Shown here one piece after another: positions 27,054-36,026 of a stretch of DNA of 64,000 bases (the stretch's first letter is position 1; every line of letters starts with the position of its first letter). Below the pieces are notes generated by a model, which saw nothing but the letters and a program-made list of their open reading frames with translations, searched no databases and had not been told where the DNA came from. The position numbers and the translations under genes are program-made. Source of the stretch: Ignavibacteriales bacterium (GTDB lineage Bacteria; Bacteroidota; Ignavibacteria; Ignavibacteriales; Ignavibacteriaceae); assembly GCA_020061995.1 (NCBI GenBank), contig JAGUXE010000166.1:82424-146423 (forward strand), given 5' to 3'.

Positions 27054-28123
27054 TGTTTTTCGTAAAAAATCGTAATTGTGATTTTAACAAATTCCGGTTC
27101 TTTAATGATGTCAAAAGTAAATTTTCCGGGGAAAGAATTTTCTAAACGTTTTTTAATATTTTGCAGACCGATTCCTGAGTTGATAGCACCATTTTTTTGG
27201 TCTTTGTCGATCCAATTACCACTGTTTTTTACTTCGATTATTAAAGTATGGTTTTCTATTTTGGAATGTATAAAAATATTTAAAGGGAGTTTACTTGTCT
27301 GCATACCATGTTTTACAGCGTTTTCTACAAGCGGATGAATTAAAAATATCGGGATCATAAAATCATTTGTTTCAGGCGAGACATCAAACTCAACGAGCAA
27401 ATCTTCGTTGTAACGCACTTGTTCAATATTTAGATATTGTTTGATTATCTCAATCTCTTTAATAAACTGAACTTCATTGTTCTTCCCCTCCAATAAAGAG
27501 TATCTTAAGAATTCCGAAATATGAGTAACCATTGCTTTGGCTTTTACCGGATCAGCAGTAATTAGACCGCGCAAGGAACTTAGCGTGTTAAATAAAAAGT
27601 GGGGATTTAATTGGTATTTCAGCATCTCTAATTGTGAAGTTCTTAAAAGAGCACGCTCATGTTCTAATTGATATTTTTGGTCTTTCAATTCTTCCCATAT
27701 TTTGTATCCTAAATATAGGCAGCTCCAAAGTAATACCGTTGTATAGTTGAGCGACACCATCTGAATTAAATGATTTAGAGGAATTTTGATAGATTCTCCG
27801 GTAAAGTTACTGCTTACTATTATTGTTACAAACGCCCATACCGCTCCCGCTATAAATGAATAAATGAAAGCCAACACAACCAAAGCAAGAAGTTTATATC
27901 TATGAAAGAAATATTTTTTATATAAAACACGCAAACATAGGGTAATCAAAAAACCTTCAAGACCAATTATTACTAATAACCAAAACGCTTTAAACGATCC
28001 TACCGACTCCGGAAAAACAATACCGGTCTCAACTATAACTCCTATCCAGAATATCGAATGTCCCAGCCAGAACGACCATTTACCATTTGAGAAAAGATTT
28101 TCTACTTCTCTTGAATATTTCAT
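27050..28123 (-). CDS. LytS-type sensor histidine kinase
   Basis: 357 residues with four hydrophobic spans in the first 150 residues, a short coiled coil, a His_kinase domain with the phospho-His in LKYQLNPHFLFNTLSSLRGL, and a HATPase domain (FLIHPLVENAVKHGM; GIGLQNIKKRLENSF). This is the usual partner of LytTR regulators, encoded immediately downstream with a 4-base overlap. There is no extracytoplasmic domain of note, so any signal is probably sensed in the membrane. Confidence 0.93.
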   Translation of the reverse strand: MKYSREVENLFSNGKWSFWLGHSIFWIGVIVETGIVFPESVGSFKAFWLLVIIGLEGFLITLCLRVLYKKYFFHRYKLLALVVLAFIYSFIAGAVWAFVTIIVSSNFTGESIKIPLNHLIQMVSLNYTTVLLWSCLYLGYKIWEELKDQKYQLEHERALLRTSQLEMLKYQLNPHFLFNTLSSLRGLITADPVKAKAMVTHISEFLRYSLLEGKNNEVQFIKEIEIIKQYLNIEQVRYNEDLLVEFDVSPETNDFMIPIFLIHPLVENAVKHGMQTSKLPLNIFIHSKIENHTLIIEVKNSGNWIDKDQKNGAINSGIGLQNIKKRLENSFPGKFTFDIIKEPEFVKITITIFYEKQ

Positions 28124-28522
28124 TTTAAATTAGATTTACTGCTGTTAAATATTTTATGATATAAAATAGATTTGTCACCATTGAAATGTATCAATTTTCT
28201 TGTAAAGATTTTATAGAATCTCTTTCATTTTATACCACTCACGAACAATTTCAACCACCCATGAAGTGACAGTTTATTTCACGAAAAATTTCACTTAGTT
28301 TTATACAGTCTCTTTCAACAAGCATAAATATTCTAGTAAGAGAAGTTATGAAAGTAAGTCAGTTGGTAAGTTAAAATAGTCCATCTTTGACAGAAATGTT
28401 TTTGAAAGATAAAAAGAAGACTTAGTTACTGTTTGGAGCTTAAGAAGGATTTAGAAAGATTGTTCTAACCAGTTAAAAATAAGTGGTATAGACAAAATGC
28501 AAATTAAATAATTGGAGGAATC
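28124..28522. other. Divergent intergenic region upstream of lytS-like gene and lipoprotein operon
   Basis: No gene seen. It contains a LytTR-like half site ACAGTTTAT at 28269-28277 but no convincing second half at the usual spacing, several TTTCAC words (28205-28300), and TTGACA at 28387-28392 with a poor -10 (TAAAAA) 17 nt on, facing the plus-strand lipoprotein gene. GGAGG at 28514-28518 is the ribosome binding site for that gene. Confidence 0.4.
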
Positions 28523-29323
28523 ATGCTTTTAAGAAAAACCGTCGTAATATTAATAATATTTTGTTCAATTGTTAGCCTTTCCTCATGCAAAAAAGAGTTA
28601 ACGACTGAACCTACAAATCCTGGACCGGATTTAACTGAATTAAAAAATATTCATGTTGGTTTGTATATAGATAATGGGGCTGGAGGAATTGACGAAGTAA
28701 AAAACATGCTAAACCAACTTGGTTGTTTTTATTCAACGATTAATAAAGATACAATTCTGACATGTGACTTGAACAAATATGATTTAATACTTTTTCCGGG
28801 AGGTGATATGTGGGTTTATAAAAGTCACCTTACTGCGACGGGTGTAAATAAAATTAGAGAATATGTTAAGCTTGGAGGTGGATATATTGGTATTTGTGCA
28901 GGTTCCTATTTTGCTGCTGATAAAATTGTTTGGAGGGGTTGGGCTGATGAACCCCGGCAATATTTAACAAACACTGGATTAGGATTTATTTCAGGTACTG
29001 CTGATGGTCCGATAGACGATTACGCCCCCACATATCAAGATTATAATTGTATCGTAAATATTAATCAGAATCATCCCATAACATCTAATATTTCCCAGCA
29101 AATAGAATATCCATATTCATTTGGACCCAAATTCATTCTTGAAGATAGTTCCAATGTTTCTATACTTGGTAGAACTGCTTCGGGGAATAATTTGGTAGTA
29201 TTAGCGGTTCAGTACGAATTGGGGCGGGTTTTTCTGACCGGCTTACACCCTGAATTTGATGACGATAAATCACCCTGGGGAATGGTAACAAATGCGATAC
29301 TATGGTGCTCTCATAAATTATAG
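28523..29323 (+). CDS. Lipoprotein with a class I glutamine amidotransferase-like (BPL_N-type) domain
   Basis: 266 residues. The signal peptide ends in a lipobox (SLSSCKKE). The rest resembles the domain found at the N-terminus of eukaryotic-type biotin protein ligases (BPL_N): IHVGLYIDNGAGG, YDLILFPGGDMW, and the nucleophile-elbow-like GGGYIGICAGSYFAAD, followed by GRVFLTGLHPEFD. The Cys of GICAG sits where class I amidotransferases keep their nucleophile. Being exported and membrane-anchored, it is unlikely to be a biotin ligase part, and its role is unknown. A strong GGAGG lies five nt upstream of the ATG. The FISUMP lipoprotein gene follows after 27 nt. Confidence 0.75.
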   Translation: MLLRKTVVILIIFCSIVSLSSCKKELTTEPTNPGPDLTELKNIHVGLYIDNGAGGIDEVKNMLNQLGCFYSTINKDTILTCDLNKYDLILFPGGDMWVYKSHLTATGVNKIREYVKLGGGYIGICAGSYFAADKIVWRGWADEPRQYLTNTGLGFISGTADGPIDDYAPTYQDYNCIVNINQNHPITSNISQQIEYPYSFGPKFILEDSSNVSILGRTASGNNLVVLAVQYELGRVFLTGLHPEFDDDKSPWGMVTNAILWCSHKL

Positions 29324-29350
29324 ATACTATTAAAAAACGGAGTTATTACA

Positions 29351-30004
29351 GTGACGCGGATAATAAAAATATTTATTGTTCTCTCTATTACAGTTTTTCA
29401 ATTGGCATGCTCAAAGGACGATTCCATTGTCCACTTGCAGCCATCACCCGACAGTTTATTTACTGATGTGGAAGGGAACATTTATAAAGTTAAAAAGATT
29501 GGTAGCAATTATTGGATGATAGAAAATTTTAGGGCTGTCAAGAATGCAAACGGGCAGGACATGAATGAAGTATATGTGTATGACAACAACATTAGTAATG
29601 CATCCGGATACGGTAGATTATATACCTGGAATGCGGTTGTGTTGGCAACCCCGACAGGCTGGCATTTACCAACAAAAGAAGAATGGGAAGAACTAATTAA
29701 TGCGCAGGGAGGCACTAATGTTGCCGGAGGAAATTTAAAAGAAACCGGAACATCGCATTGGAATAGCCCAAATACAGGGGCAACAAATTCATCCGGTTTA
29801 GCAGCAGTAGGAAGCGGTTTTAGGGGACCGGATGGAATTTACTATGATCTTGGAAAACATGGTTCATATTGGGGAACGGCAAATAGTGCCCAAGATCCTT
29901 TTTGTGTTTACATATATCATAATAGTGTAAATGTAATCTCGGAAGTCAGTCCAATAGATAAAACTTCTGGAATTGCATTCGCAGTTCGTTATGTAAAAAA
30001 TTAA
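29351..30004 (+). CDS. FISUMP-domain lipoprotein (Fibrobacter major paralogous domain)
   Basis: 217 residues starting at GTG, with a lipoprotein signal (FQLACSKDD). The body matches the fib_succ_major domain: DVEGNIYKVKKIGSNYWMIEN, GRLYTWNAVV, GWHLPTKEEWEEL, LKETGTSHWNSPNTGATN, SGFRGPDGIY and FAVRYVKN at the end. This domain has an FGE-sulfatase/C-type-lectin-like fold and occurs in many copies in Fibrobacteres, Bacteroidota and Ignavibacteria; its function is not established. CGGAG about 9 nt upstream supports the GTG start. Confidence 0.85.
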   Translation: MTRIIKIFIVLSITVFQLACSKDDSIVHLQPSPDSLFTDVEGNIYKVKKIGSNYWMIENFRAVKNANGQDMNEVYVYDNNISNASGYGRLYTWNAVVLATPTGWHLPTKEEWEELINAQGGTNVAGGNLKETGTSHWNSPNTGATNSSGLAAVGSGFRGPDGIYYDLGKHGSYWGTANSAQDPFCVYIYHNSVNVISEVSPIDKTSGIAFAVRYVKN

Positions 30005-30086
30005 AAAAATATTACTCAATAAAGAATACCAAAAAAAATGGCAGTTGTTATTGTGCTCATAATTAACAATAGACGGAGAAAGCAAA

Positions 30087-31274
30087 ATGTTCAAAAATTA
30101 TGCTCTATATATCATAATAGTTCTTTTAATATTTTCATCTTCAATAGAGGCACAATGGGTAAAGTGCAACGGGTTTTCTAATGAGGATGTTCGCAGCTTA
30201 ATAACACTAGAGGATAATATTTTTGCGGGGACAATTGATAAAGGAATTTATGTCTCTTCTGATAATGGAACTAGCTGGATTCGAACTACTTTAAATAATA
30301 AAATAGTTTGGGCGTTTGCTGCAATTGGAAATACTCTCTATGCCGGCACAGGTGGAGTTGGTGTATTTCAATCTACAAATAAAGGAACCAGCTGGGCACA
30401 AACATCATTAAATAATGTAAGTATTTTGTCTTTGACTACTATTGGAGATAATATCTTTGCCGGAACGGATTTTAACGGAATATATCGTTCTACCAATAAA
30501 GGAACCAGCTGGACTCAAACTTCTATTAATAATAAAACTATTCTTGCTATAACAACTCTTGGAAATAATATATATGCAAGCGTAGCTCACGAAGGAATTT
30601 ATATGTCCACCAACATGGGTACTAGTTGGATAAAAACATCTTTCCCAGGGGATGCATGGTCATTTGCAAAAATTGATAATAATCTATATGCTGGGGGCTT
30701 TTATGGTGGTGTATTTCTATCTACAAATGGGGGAACCAGTTGGTCGCAAATTACTTTAGACGGTACAACAGTTTATTCTATGGCAGCTTTCGGGGACAAT
30801 GTATTTGCGGGGACTTATCAAAAAGGAATTTATCTTTCTGAAAATAAAGGTGTCAACTGGAACGAAATAAATGAAGGATTACCAACCGGTGCTACAGTTA
30901 AGGCGATACAAGTTAAAGATGAATTTGTCTATGCCGGAACAGAACAAGGAGTCTGGCGTCGTTCAATGTCTGAAATTACCGGAGTAGATAAATTTTCATC
31001 AGAAGTACCATCAAAATATTCTTTGCATCAAAATTATCCAAATCCGTTCAATCCATCGACAACAATTAAATACGAACTGAAATCTCCAACCTTCGTAAAT
31101 ATGAGCTTTACAAATGTTCTGGGAGAAATTGTTTTCGAAGCGATAAATGAAGTGAAAGAGGCAGGCATTCATGAATACAACTTTAACGCTGTCAATCTTT
31201 CGAGCGGAATTTATTTCTATCAATTAGTTGTTGGGAATTATCGGGAGATAAAGAAAATGGTTTTATTACGATGA
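30087..31274 (+). CDS. Type IX-secreted beta-propeller (BNR-like repeats) protein
   Basis: 395 residues: a signal peptide (…SSSIEAQ), about seven repeats of 41 residues with the cores NIFAGT or NLYAGG, GIYxSTNKGTSW and IxxLTTIGDN (BNR/sortilin-like blades), then a short linker and a C-terminal sorting domain (YSLHQNYPNPFNPSTTIKYEL … SSGIYFYQLVVG … KKMVLL). The tail directs export through the type IX system with cleavage at the surface. The propeller ligand is unknown. GGAG nine nt upstream supports the ATG. The stop overlaps an ATG of the S41 peptidase frame. Confidence 0.87.
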   Translation: MFKNYALYIIIVLLIFSSSIEAQWVKCNGFSNEDVRSLITLEDNIFAGTIDKGIYVSSDNGTSWIRTTLNNKIVWAFAAIGNTLYAGTGGVGVFQSTNKGTSWAQTSLNNVSILSLTTIGDNIFAGTDFNGIYRSTNKGTSWTQTSINNKTILAITTLGNNIYASVAHEGIYMSTNMGTSWIKTSFPGDAWSFAKIDNNLYAGGFYGGVFLSTNGGTSWSQITLDGTTVYSMAAFGDNVFAGTYQKGIYLSENKGVNWNEINEGLPTGATVKAIQVKDEFVYAGTEQGVWRRSMSEITGVDKFSSEVPSKYSLHQNYPNPFNPSTTIKYELKSPTFVNMSFTNVLGEIVFEAINEVKEAGIHEYNFNAVNLSSGIYFYQLVVGNYREIKKMVLLR

Positions 31275-31303
31275 AACAAATATTCACTAATAAGGAATCC
31301 CAA

Positions 31304-33049
31304 ATGAGAGAAAAATCAAACAATATAAATTTGCTGATTCTAATATCAGCTCTTATTTTTATTATTAATACGTCTTTTGCTCAGTCTAAGGATGTAACTG
31401 ATAATCGAGAATGGACAGGCTCAACCGAACAAAAAGTATTTGGATTAATGACTATTTGGTCTGAAGTAAAATATAATTTCCCCTGGTTTGATAAGCTGCC
31501 CGATTTAGATTGGGATGCAAAAGTAACCGAGTATATTCCACGCGTTATTGCCGCACAGAATATTGATACCTATTACAACATATTAATGGAGTTTGTTACT
31601 TTATTAAAAGATGGGCACACGAATATTTGGCCACCCTGGTTCCCATCCAAACAAACGGATGATCTACCCGCAATTGAAGTGCAGATAGTTGAAAACAAAT
31701 TTGTTATTGCTCGTGTTGGGGAAACCGAAGAAAACAAAAACCAGAATGTATATCCCGGATTGGAGATATTAGAAGTTGATGCAAATACTCCCATTGAAAC
31801 ATATTTCAAAGAAAATGTTCTACGATATAATACAACCGGAACTGAACTTGGCGATCAAGTACTAGTGTGGTCATTATTTCTTGGTCCAAGAGGAAGCAAG
31901 CTTTCTCTAAAAGTAAAAGATAATGACGGAACAATAAGAAATGTTGTATTAACCAGAAATAGTATTGCTTCAAGTAAACCCTTCGTACCACGATTTGCTT
32001 TATGGAATGGCTTTGAGAAAAGTATCGAAGTGAAGACATTTTCAGGAGACATTCAATATGTACGCATCCCAAATTTCACAAATGAGGGAATGGTTAAAGA
32101 ATTCCAATTGATGATAGACAATATGGATTTAGACAAAACAAAAGGAATGATAATAGACTTGAGGTATAATTCGGGAGGCAACGATAGATTTGAAAAGCAG
32201 ATGATAAGTTGTTTAATTGAAAAACCAATTAGCACTCCATTATTAAAAACTCCGCAATACATTGCTGCTTACCGCGCTTGGGGTAAGGAAATGCCGCTGT
32301 TGGAAAAAAGCTCTCTAATTATTCCACGCGCTCAAAAAAAATATTTGGGACCTTTAGTTGTACTTACGGGAATAGGCACTGCCAGCACAGCGGAAGATTT
32401 TGCTATCGAAGTGGGGTTTTCGGGTAGAGCCATTCTTGTTGGCGAAATGACCCCCGGCAGCGCAGGTAACCCGATTCATGTCCCTCTACCGGGTGGCGGA
32501 ACACTGAGAGTTGCTACATTCAAATCATATTATCCGGACGGAACCGAATATATGCATAGCGGTGTGAAGCCGGATGTTGAGGTACTTACGACTCAGAAAA
32601 ACTTGTATGACGGAGTTGAGCCAATAATAGAAAAGGGAATTGAAGTAATTAATAATTGGACTGCATTTAATAAAACCGATAAAAAATTTAAAACTTCTGC
32701 GGTAGCCGGAATCAGTAAAATTCTTAATCACAAAAGTTATGAGGATGCAAAATCAGAGATAGATGATATAGTGATTGATGGTACCGAGTACTATTTCTTG
32801 GAAAATGAATTTATCAATTATGGTTATGATTTGATAAAGAAGGATAGAATCAGTGACGCTGCCGAGATATTCAAAATGACAACCGAATTGTATCCTGCTT
32901 CATGGAATGCTTATGATAGCTATGCCGAAGCACTGATGAAAAAAGGAGAAAATGAAGGAGCGATTGAGAATTATAAAAAATCATTGAAGCTTAATCCGAA
33001 AAACAAGAACGGTGAAGAGATGTTGAAATTACTGAATGACAACAACTAA
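31304..33049 (+). CDS. Exported S41-family peptidase with C-terminal TPR
   Basis: 581 residues from the ATG at 31304, which has AAGGAA eight nt upstream and starts a proper signal peptide (MREKSNNINLLILISALIF…FAQ). An ATG at 31271 overlapping the previous stop would add 11 residues. The middle (about 60-430) is an S41/tail-specific protease: MEFVTLLKDGHTNIWPP, GMIIDLRYNSGGNDRF, and the catalytic Ser in GIGTASTAEDFAIEV followed by GEMTPGSAGNP. The C-terminal 110 residues contain tetratricopeptide helices (AEIFKMTTELYPASWNAYDSYAEALMKKG; AIENYKKSLKLNP). It probably processes exported peptides. Confidence 0.88.
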   Translation: MREKSNNINLLILISALIFIINTSFAQSKDVTDNREWTGSTEQKVFGLMTIWSEVKYNFPWFDKLPDLDWDAKVTEYIPRVIAAQNIDTYYNILMEFVTLLKDGHTNIWPPWFPSKQTDDLPAIEVQIVENKFVIARVGETEENKNQNVYPGLEILEVDANTPIETYFKENVLRYNTTGTELGDQVLVWSLFLGPRGSKLSLKVKDNDGTIRNVVLTRNSIASSKPFVPRFALWNGFEKSIEVKTFSGDIQYVRIPNFTNEGMVKEFQLMIDNMDLDKTKGMIIDLRYNSGGNDRFEKQMISCLIEKPISTPLLKTPQYIAAYRAWGKEMPLLEKSSLIIPRAQKKYLGPLVVLTGIGTASTAEDFAIEVGFSGRAILVGEMTPGSAGNPIHVPLPGGGTLRVATFKSYYPDGTEYMHSGVKPDVEVLTTQKNLYDGVEPIIEKGIEVINNWTAFNKTDKKFKTSAVAGISKILNHKSYEDAKSEIDDIVIDGTEYYFLENEFINYGYDLIKKDRISDAAEIFKMTTELYPASWNAYDSYAEALMKKGENEGAIENYKKSLKLNPKNKNGEEMLKLLNDNN

Positions 33050-33092
33050 TTTCCTATAAAGTTTTGAAACTAATATTAAAAGGAGACTAAAA

Positions 33093-34274
33093 ATGAAAAA
33101 AATGATTTCACTTATAATGATGACTACCATTCTTATATTTACATCAAACTCATTATCTCAAGTTCTTCCATACCTCGGTCAAACACCGCCGGGTAACACA
33201 CCGGTTAGATTAGTGCCGGACAGTCTTGCGGCTAACAGCGAGTGGCAATATCACGGTACTCCAACATTTTCTCCTGATGGAAATGAAATGTATTATGCTA
33301 TATACCGATTTAATCCTGGTAGAATAGAAATATGGTTCACCGAATGTGTTAATGGTGCCTGGATCTCTCCTCAAAGAGCCCCTTTCTCAAATAACAACTA
33401 TAGTGACAACAATCCATACTTTTCACAACATAAAGATACATTGTTTTTCTTATCTGATAGACCGAATGGGCCTATTTTTAAGGTTACTAGAACTAATGGT
33501 ATCTGGTCATCTCCACTTAGGTTAAATATAGCAGTTCCTGTTGGTTATTTTAGAGGATGGCAGTTTTCCATTGCTAATAACGGGAATATTTACGCTGAAT
33601 TGACCAACAGTACAAACGGTGAAGAAGACATTTATCTTTGGCGTTTCGTTAACGGTGAATATCAATCGCCGGAAAAACTAACGGCGATTTGCAGTTCGCA
33701 ATTAGATTTCACACCATACATCGATCCCGCAGAACGGTTTATAATGTTTGCTTCGAGACGCCCCGGTGGATTTGGTAATACCGACATTTACATAAGTAAA
33801 AAAAATGGAGATGAGACATGGGGGACTCCAATTAATTTGGGACCGGAAATCAATTCCGGTAATGTTATATCACCACTTATATCACGTGACGGTAAGTACT
33901 TCTTTTTCGAAGCATGGATGCCAAACGCTGTGGGTGGTAATCCTTATTGGGTGGATGCAAATGTTATTTATAACTTGATAACCGATATGAAAGATGAGCC
34001 TATCAATCCAACCGGATATAATCTTTTTCAAAATTATCCAAATCCATTTAATCCTTCAACAACAATAAAGTACACAATGAATACTCAATCGCATGTAAAA
34101 CTGAACATTACAAATATTCTCGGAGAGACTGTTTTAAATGCAATTGACGAAATGAAAGATGCGGGAGTTTATGAATATAATTTTAACGCCTCCAATCTTT
34201 CGACTGGAATCTACTTTTATCAATTGGTTGTTGGGAATTATCGGGAGACAAAGAAAATGGTTTTATTAGGGTGA
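33093..34274 (+). CDS. Type IX-secreted PD40/WD40-like propeller protein
   Basis: 393 residues: a signal peptide (…SNSLSQ), a TolB-like propeller with PD40 motifs (HGTPTFSPDGNEMYYAIYR, NNPYFSQHKDTLFFLSDRP, FTPYIDPAERFIMFASRRPGG, ISPLISRDGKYFFFEAW), then a type IX sorting domain (YNLFQNYPNPFNPSTTIKYTM … TGIYFYQLVVGNYRE … MVLLG). AGGAG lies upstream of the start. The last 60 coding bases are almost identical to those of the other sorting-domain gene exactly 3,000 bases upstream. A weak hairpin TGCTGA … TCAGCA (34284-34318) follows the gene. Confidence 0.87.
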   Translation: MKKMISLIMMTTILIFTSNSLSQVLPYLGQTPPGNTPVRLVPDSLAANSEWQYHGTPTFSPDGNEMYYAIYRFNPGRIEIWFTECVNGAWISPQRAPFSNNNYSDNNPYFSQHKDTLFFLSDRPNGPIFKVTRTNGIWSSPLRLNIAVPVGYFRGWQFSIANNGNIYAELTNSTNGEEDIYLWRFVNGEYQSPEKLTAICSSQLDFTPYIDPAERFIMFASRRPGGFGNTDIYISKKNGDETWGTPINLGPEINSGNVISPLISRDGKYFFFEAWMPNAVGGNPYWVDANVIYNLITDMKDEPINPTGYNLFQNYPNPFNPSTTIKYTMNTQSHVKLNITNILGETVLNAIDEMKDAGVYEYNFNASNLSTGIYFYQLVVGNYRETKKMVLLG

Positions 34275-34442
34275 GTGTGAAAATGCTGAGGTGGGGGGAT
34301 GGTATAATATTGTCAGCACTTATTCTTTTAGTTTTCTGAAAAGAACTTAAGTACAAAAGTTAATACAAATAGAATGTTAAAGAATAAAAATTGAATTTAA
34401 TATTTTCTAAACAGAGTGAACCTCTAAATCAAAGGAGTATCT

Positions 34443-35993
34443 ATGAGCCAAAGTATCTCTAGAAGAAAATTTCTTGCAAACGGTTCGAAAGGATTAGTTG
34501 CAGTTGCGTTAATTCCCTCATTTTTAAGAGGAGACTTAACAAAAGCATTTGCAACTTCTAAAGGAGAATCTATGAAATTGCAAGACTACTACAATCATTT
34601 CGGGGTGGATGAGAAGATCATTCAAGATGTTCTCGCGCAAGCTCTTTCACGCGGAGGTGATTATTGTGATCTCTATTTTCAACATCAAGTTTCAAACTAC
34701 ATCGGATTAGAGGATAAATCTGTAAACAGAGCTTACACCAATGTGGCGTTTGGCGTTGGTATTCGCGTGTTAAAGGGAGATCAAACCGGCTATTCATTCA
34801 CTGAAGAAATTACTCCCAACGCAATGAAACTTGCCGCTCAAACCGCTGCTAACATTGCTAATGGAAGTAAAAAAGTAGGTCCCGTAAAACTAAAACTGAA
34901 GAACGTGCCAAGTTATTATCCGATTGAAACGCCCTGGGAACTTATCTCGATCGATAAAAAAATTCCTTATCTGCAAACTATTAACGACAAAGTTTTTGCC
35001 GCTGATTCCCGAGTCATTAAATCCAACGTATCTTTTTCCAACGATACTTCATACATCCTTGTCATAACTTCCGAAGGGGAGGTTACTTGCGATTATCGAC
35101 CCATGGGACAAATTGCTGTATCAGTTAGTGCGGAACAAAACGGAAAACGTGAACAAAATTATTTTGATCTTTCCGGAAGAAGAGGTATTGAATTTTTTAC
35201 ACCGGAAAATATAAATCGATTAGCAAACGAGCCGGTTAAGAGAACCATTGCTTTGTTTGACGCGGTTAAACCAGATGCAGGTGAAATGGAAGTTGTTCTT
35301 GCCGCCGGAAGTTCGGGAATATTATTACATGAAGCTATCGGTCATGGGATGGAAGCCGATTTTAACAGGAAAAATATTTCCATTTTTGCAGACAAGATTG
35401 GAAAACCGGTTGCGGAAAAATTTGTTACCATTGTTGATGACGGAACCAATCCAAACATACGCGGATCTATCAATATTGATGACGAGGGAAATCTATCCGA
35501 AAAAACATTTTTGGTAGAGAACGGAATTCTCAAAAGTTATCTGCACGATAGAATCAGCGCGAAACATTATAATCTAAAATCAACCGGAAGCGGAAGAAGG
35601 CAATCATTCCAATACGCACCGATGCCGAGAATGAGAAATACTTATATGCTTCCCGGTCCTCATAAAAAAGAAGAAATAATTGCGAGTGTTAAGAAGGGGA
35701 TTTATGCCGAGACTTTTACGAATGGACAAGTGTTTGTTGGAGCCGGTGATTTTACTTTTTATGTTAAATCCGGTTTCTTAATTGAAGATGGAAAATTAAC
35801 CAAACCTATTAAAGATGTTAATATCATCGGCAATGGTCCGCAAGTATTAAAAGATATAGTAATGGTTGCAGATGATTTTGCCATGGCAGAAGGTGGAGGT
35901 ACTTGCGGCAAGAATGGGCAAGGCGTTCCGGTTTCGATGGGTTTGCCAACTGTTAAAGTTTCTAAGATTACTGTTGGCGGAGTAAAAAGTTAA
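34443..35993 (+). CDS. TldD-like metalloprotease with Tat signal
   Basis: 516 residues. The N-terminus has a twin-arginine signal (SRRKFLANGSKGLVAVALIP), unexpected because classical TldD is cytosolic. The TldD body includes the zinc-protease motif LLHEAIGHGMEADF (HExxxH, about residue 285-290), GTNPNIRGSINIDDEG, KHYNLKSTGSGRRQSFQYAP, RMRNTYMLPG, and the tail GGGTCGKNGQGVPVSMG. TldD and TldE form a heterodimer that cleaves unfolded peptides, including RiPP leaders and CcdA. AAGGAG precedes the ATG. The partner gene follows after 33 nt. Confidence 0.92.
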   Translation: MSQSISRRKFLANGSKGLVAVALIPSFLRGDLTKAFATSKGESMKLQDYYNHFGVDEKIIQDVLAQALSRGGDYCDLYFQHQVSNYIGLEDKSVNRAYTNVAFGVGIRVLKGDQTGYSFTEEITPNAMKLAAQTAANIANGSKKVGPVKLKLKNVPSYYPIETPWELISIDKKIPYLQTINDKVFAADSRVIKSNVSFSNDTSYILVITSEGEVTCDYRPMGQIAVSVSAEQNGKREQNYFDLSGRRGIEFFTPENINRLANEPVKRTIALFDAVKPDAGEMEVVLAAGSSGILLHEAIGHGMEADFNRKNISIFADKIGKPVAEKFVTIVDDGTNPNIRGSINIDDEGNLSEKTFLVENGILKSYLHDRISAKHYNLKSTGSGRRQSFQYAPMPRMRNTYMLPGPHKKEEIIASVKKGIYAETFTNGQVFVGAGDFTFYVKSGFLIEDGKLTKPIKDVNIIGNGPQVLKDIVMVADDFAMAEGGGTCGKNGQGVPVSMGLPTVKVSKITVGGVKS

Positions 35994-36026
35994 TTATTTC
36001 ATCAGAAAAAATAAAAGGAGTTTTAT

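Noticed and set aside
28269..28277. ACAGTTTAT matches a LytTR half site upstream of the lytS-like gene
   Set aside because: A second half at the usual 12-13 nt spacing is not convincing, and single 9-mers of low complexity are expected by chance in AT-rich DNA.
30087..31274. DNA-level tandem repeats in the BNR-like gene considered as a CRISPR-like array
   Set aside because: The repeats are in frame, encode 41-residue blades and have no conserved direct repeat with unique spacers.
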